Of a DNA stretch of 16,459 nucleotides, positions 15,552-16,459 are shown piece after piece; positions within the stretch are counted from its first letter, which is position 1, and each line of letters begins with the position of its first letter. The notes beneath the pieces were generated by a model. That model had not been told where the DNA came from, did not search any database, and saw nothing but the letters and a program-made list of their open reading frames with translations. Source of the stretch: JAVBUZ01 sp031554725 (lineage in GTDB: Bacteria; Bacillota; Clostridia; Lachnospirales; Lachnospiraceae); the NCBI GenBank assembly GCA_031554725.1, contig JAVBUZ010000125.1, positions 1-16,459 of the forward strand, read 5' to 3'. The position numbers and the translations under genes are program-made.

Positions 15552-16459
15552 TTATACAGCGCCTTGTGCTGTCATAGCCTCTGCTACTTTTAAGAAACCT
15601 GCAATATTAGCACCTGCTACGTAGTTGCCATCCATACCATATTTCTTTGCAGCATTATCTAAGTTATGGAAAATATTAACCATGATAGTCTGTAATTTGC
15701 TATCAACTTCTTCAAATGTCCAGCTTAAACGTTCGCTATTCTGGCTCATTTCAAGTGCTGATGTAGCAACACCACCTGCATTAGCAGCTTTACCTGGACA
15801 GAAGTATACACCATTTGCCTGTAAGTATTCTGTAGCTTCCATTGTAGTAGGCATATTAGCACCTTCTGCTACCGTCATACAGCCGTTTGCTACTAATGCT
15901 TTTGCGTCTTCAAGGTGTAATTCATTCTGAGTTGCACAAGGAAGAGCGATATCACATTTAGCTGTCCATACGCCTTTTCCTTCATGGTACTGTGCGCTTG
16001 GTCTTGCTGCTGCATATTCAGTAAGTCTTGCACGTTTCACTTCTTTTACTTCCTGTAATAATGCGATGTCAATTCCTTCAGCATCATAAATCCAGCCAGT
16101 AGAATCTGAAACGGTAACTACTTTTGCGCCTAACTGCTGTGCTTTCTGTGCCGCGTAGATTGCCACGTTACCAGAACATGAGATAGCTACTGTTTTTCCT
16201 TTAATATCGACTCCATTGCATTTAAGCATTTCTGCTGTTAAGTATAATAAACCGTAACCAGTTGCTTCTTTTCTTGCCAGTGAAACACAGTAAGATAATC
16301 ATTTTACTGTAAGAACGCCATCATATAGTCCTGTGATTCTCTTATTCTGACCATACATATAACCAATTTCTCTTGCGCCTGTACCAATATCTCCAGCAGG
16401 TACGTCTGTATCTGCTCCTATGTATTTATAAAGTTCTGTGATAAAGCTCTGGCAGAAAG
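15552..16459 (-). pseudogene. gdhA: NADP-type glutamate dehydrogenase, C-terminal part, interrupted by an in-frame TGA
   Basis: The frame enters from the right edge, reading FCQSFITELYKYIGADTDVPAG, a typical Glu/Leu/Phe/Val dehydrogenase core. It then reaches DGVLTVK followed by TGA (16299-16301). It resumes in the same frame as LSYCVSLARKEATGYG and runs through the Rossmann domain, EGANMPTTMEAT, GKAANAGGVATSALEMSQNS and GANIAGFLKVA to a stop at 15552. Family members have KGLSYGGSL here, so the TGA replaces Gly and the next two invariant Gly are Cys (TGT) and Val (GTT). In the NADP-binding motif SGSGNVA the middle Gly is Cys (TGT, 16176-16178). All are single G-to-T changes from Gly codons. 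The enzyme normally joins ammonia and 2-oxoglutarate into glutamate. It ends at a strong terminator. A genuine pseudogene or local sequence error are both possible. Confidence 0.88.

Noticed and set aside
16299..16301. TGA in gdhA as a selenocysteine codon
   Set aside because: The family has Gly at this site, neighbouring Gly codons are also changed, and no selenocysteine insertion hairpin is evident directly after the codon. A nonsense change or sequence error is simpler.

Overview
The window looks like a chromosomal segment of a low-GC Gram-positive anaerobe of the Clostridia, most likely Lachnospiraceae. This rests on strongly AT-rich DNA, AGGAGG-type ribosome binding sites, several Gram-positive lipoproteins with a lipobox, a giant 2-hydroxyacyl-CoA dehydratase activase-type protein, an NADP-type glutamate dehydrogenase and a divergent LigA. 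The family assignment comes from protein resemblance judged by eye; no search was run.

Layout. The left edge (2-2203, + strand) holds the C-terminal half of the activase-type protein. It converges on a bidirectional terminator (2232-2266) with everything else, which is on the - strand. Reading leftwards from 5260 is a four-gene polar amino-acid ABC importer (permease, permease, ATPase, lipoprotein receptor; 5260 to 2296), with a near-consensus promoter (5376-5404) and a leader of about 110 nt. Next come a small lipoprotein with a GTW motif (5504-6028) and a large lipoprotein joining a beta-propeller-like half to a family-1 solute-binding half (6138-8333). Then follows a two-gene ATPase + TOPRIM cassette (10376 to 8498) with its own promoter, an adjacent perfect inverted repeat and its own terminator. 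This resembles RloA/RloB, AbiL and PARIS anti-phage modules and is the best candidate for an unusual system here. To its right is a housekeeping block: ligA, metA and a small membrane protein (13881 to 10603), then a flavodoxin-like protein and an RluF-like pseudouridine synthase (15399 to 14041), then the C-terminal part of glutamate dehydrogenase running off the right edge.

How genes work together. The ABC importer genes form one transporter, probably for cysteine or an acidic amino acid. MetA carries Glu111, which predicts acetyl-CoA use, so it should make O-acetylhomoserine for methionine synthesis. The ATPase and TOPRIM genes overlap by 11 nt and should act as a pair. The two rightmost genes each carry an in-frame stop codon in otherwise intact reading frames. 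The stops, and neighbouring replacements of invariant glycines, are all explained by G-to-T changes on the coding strand, which suggests either real decay or local sequence error.

No tRNA, rRNA, CRISPR array or insertion sequence was recognised, and no gene-free stretch exceeds 300 bases.
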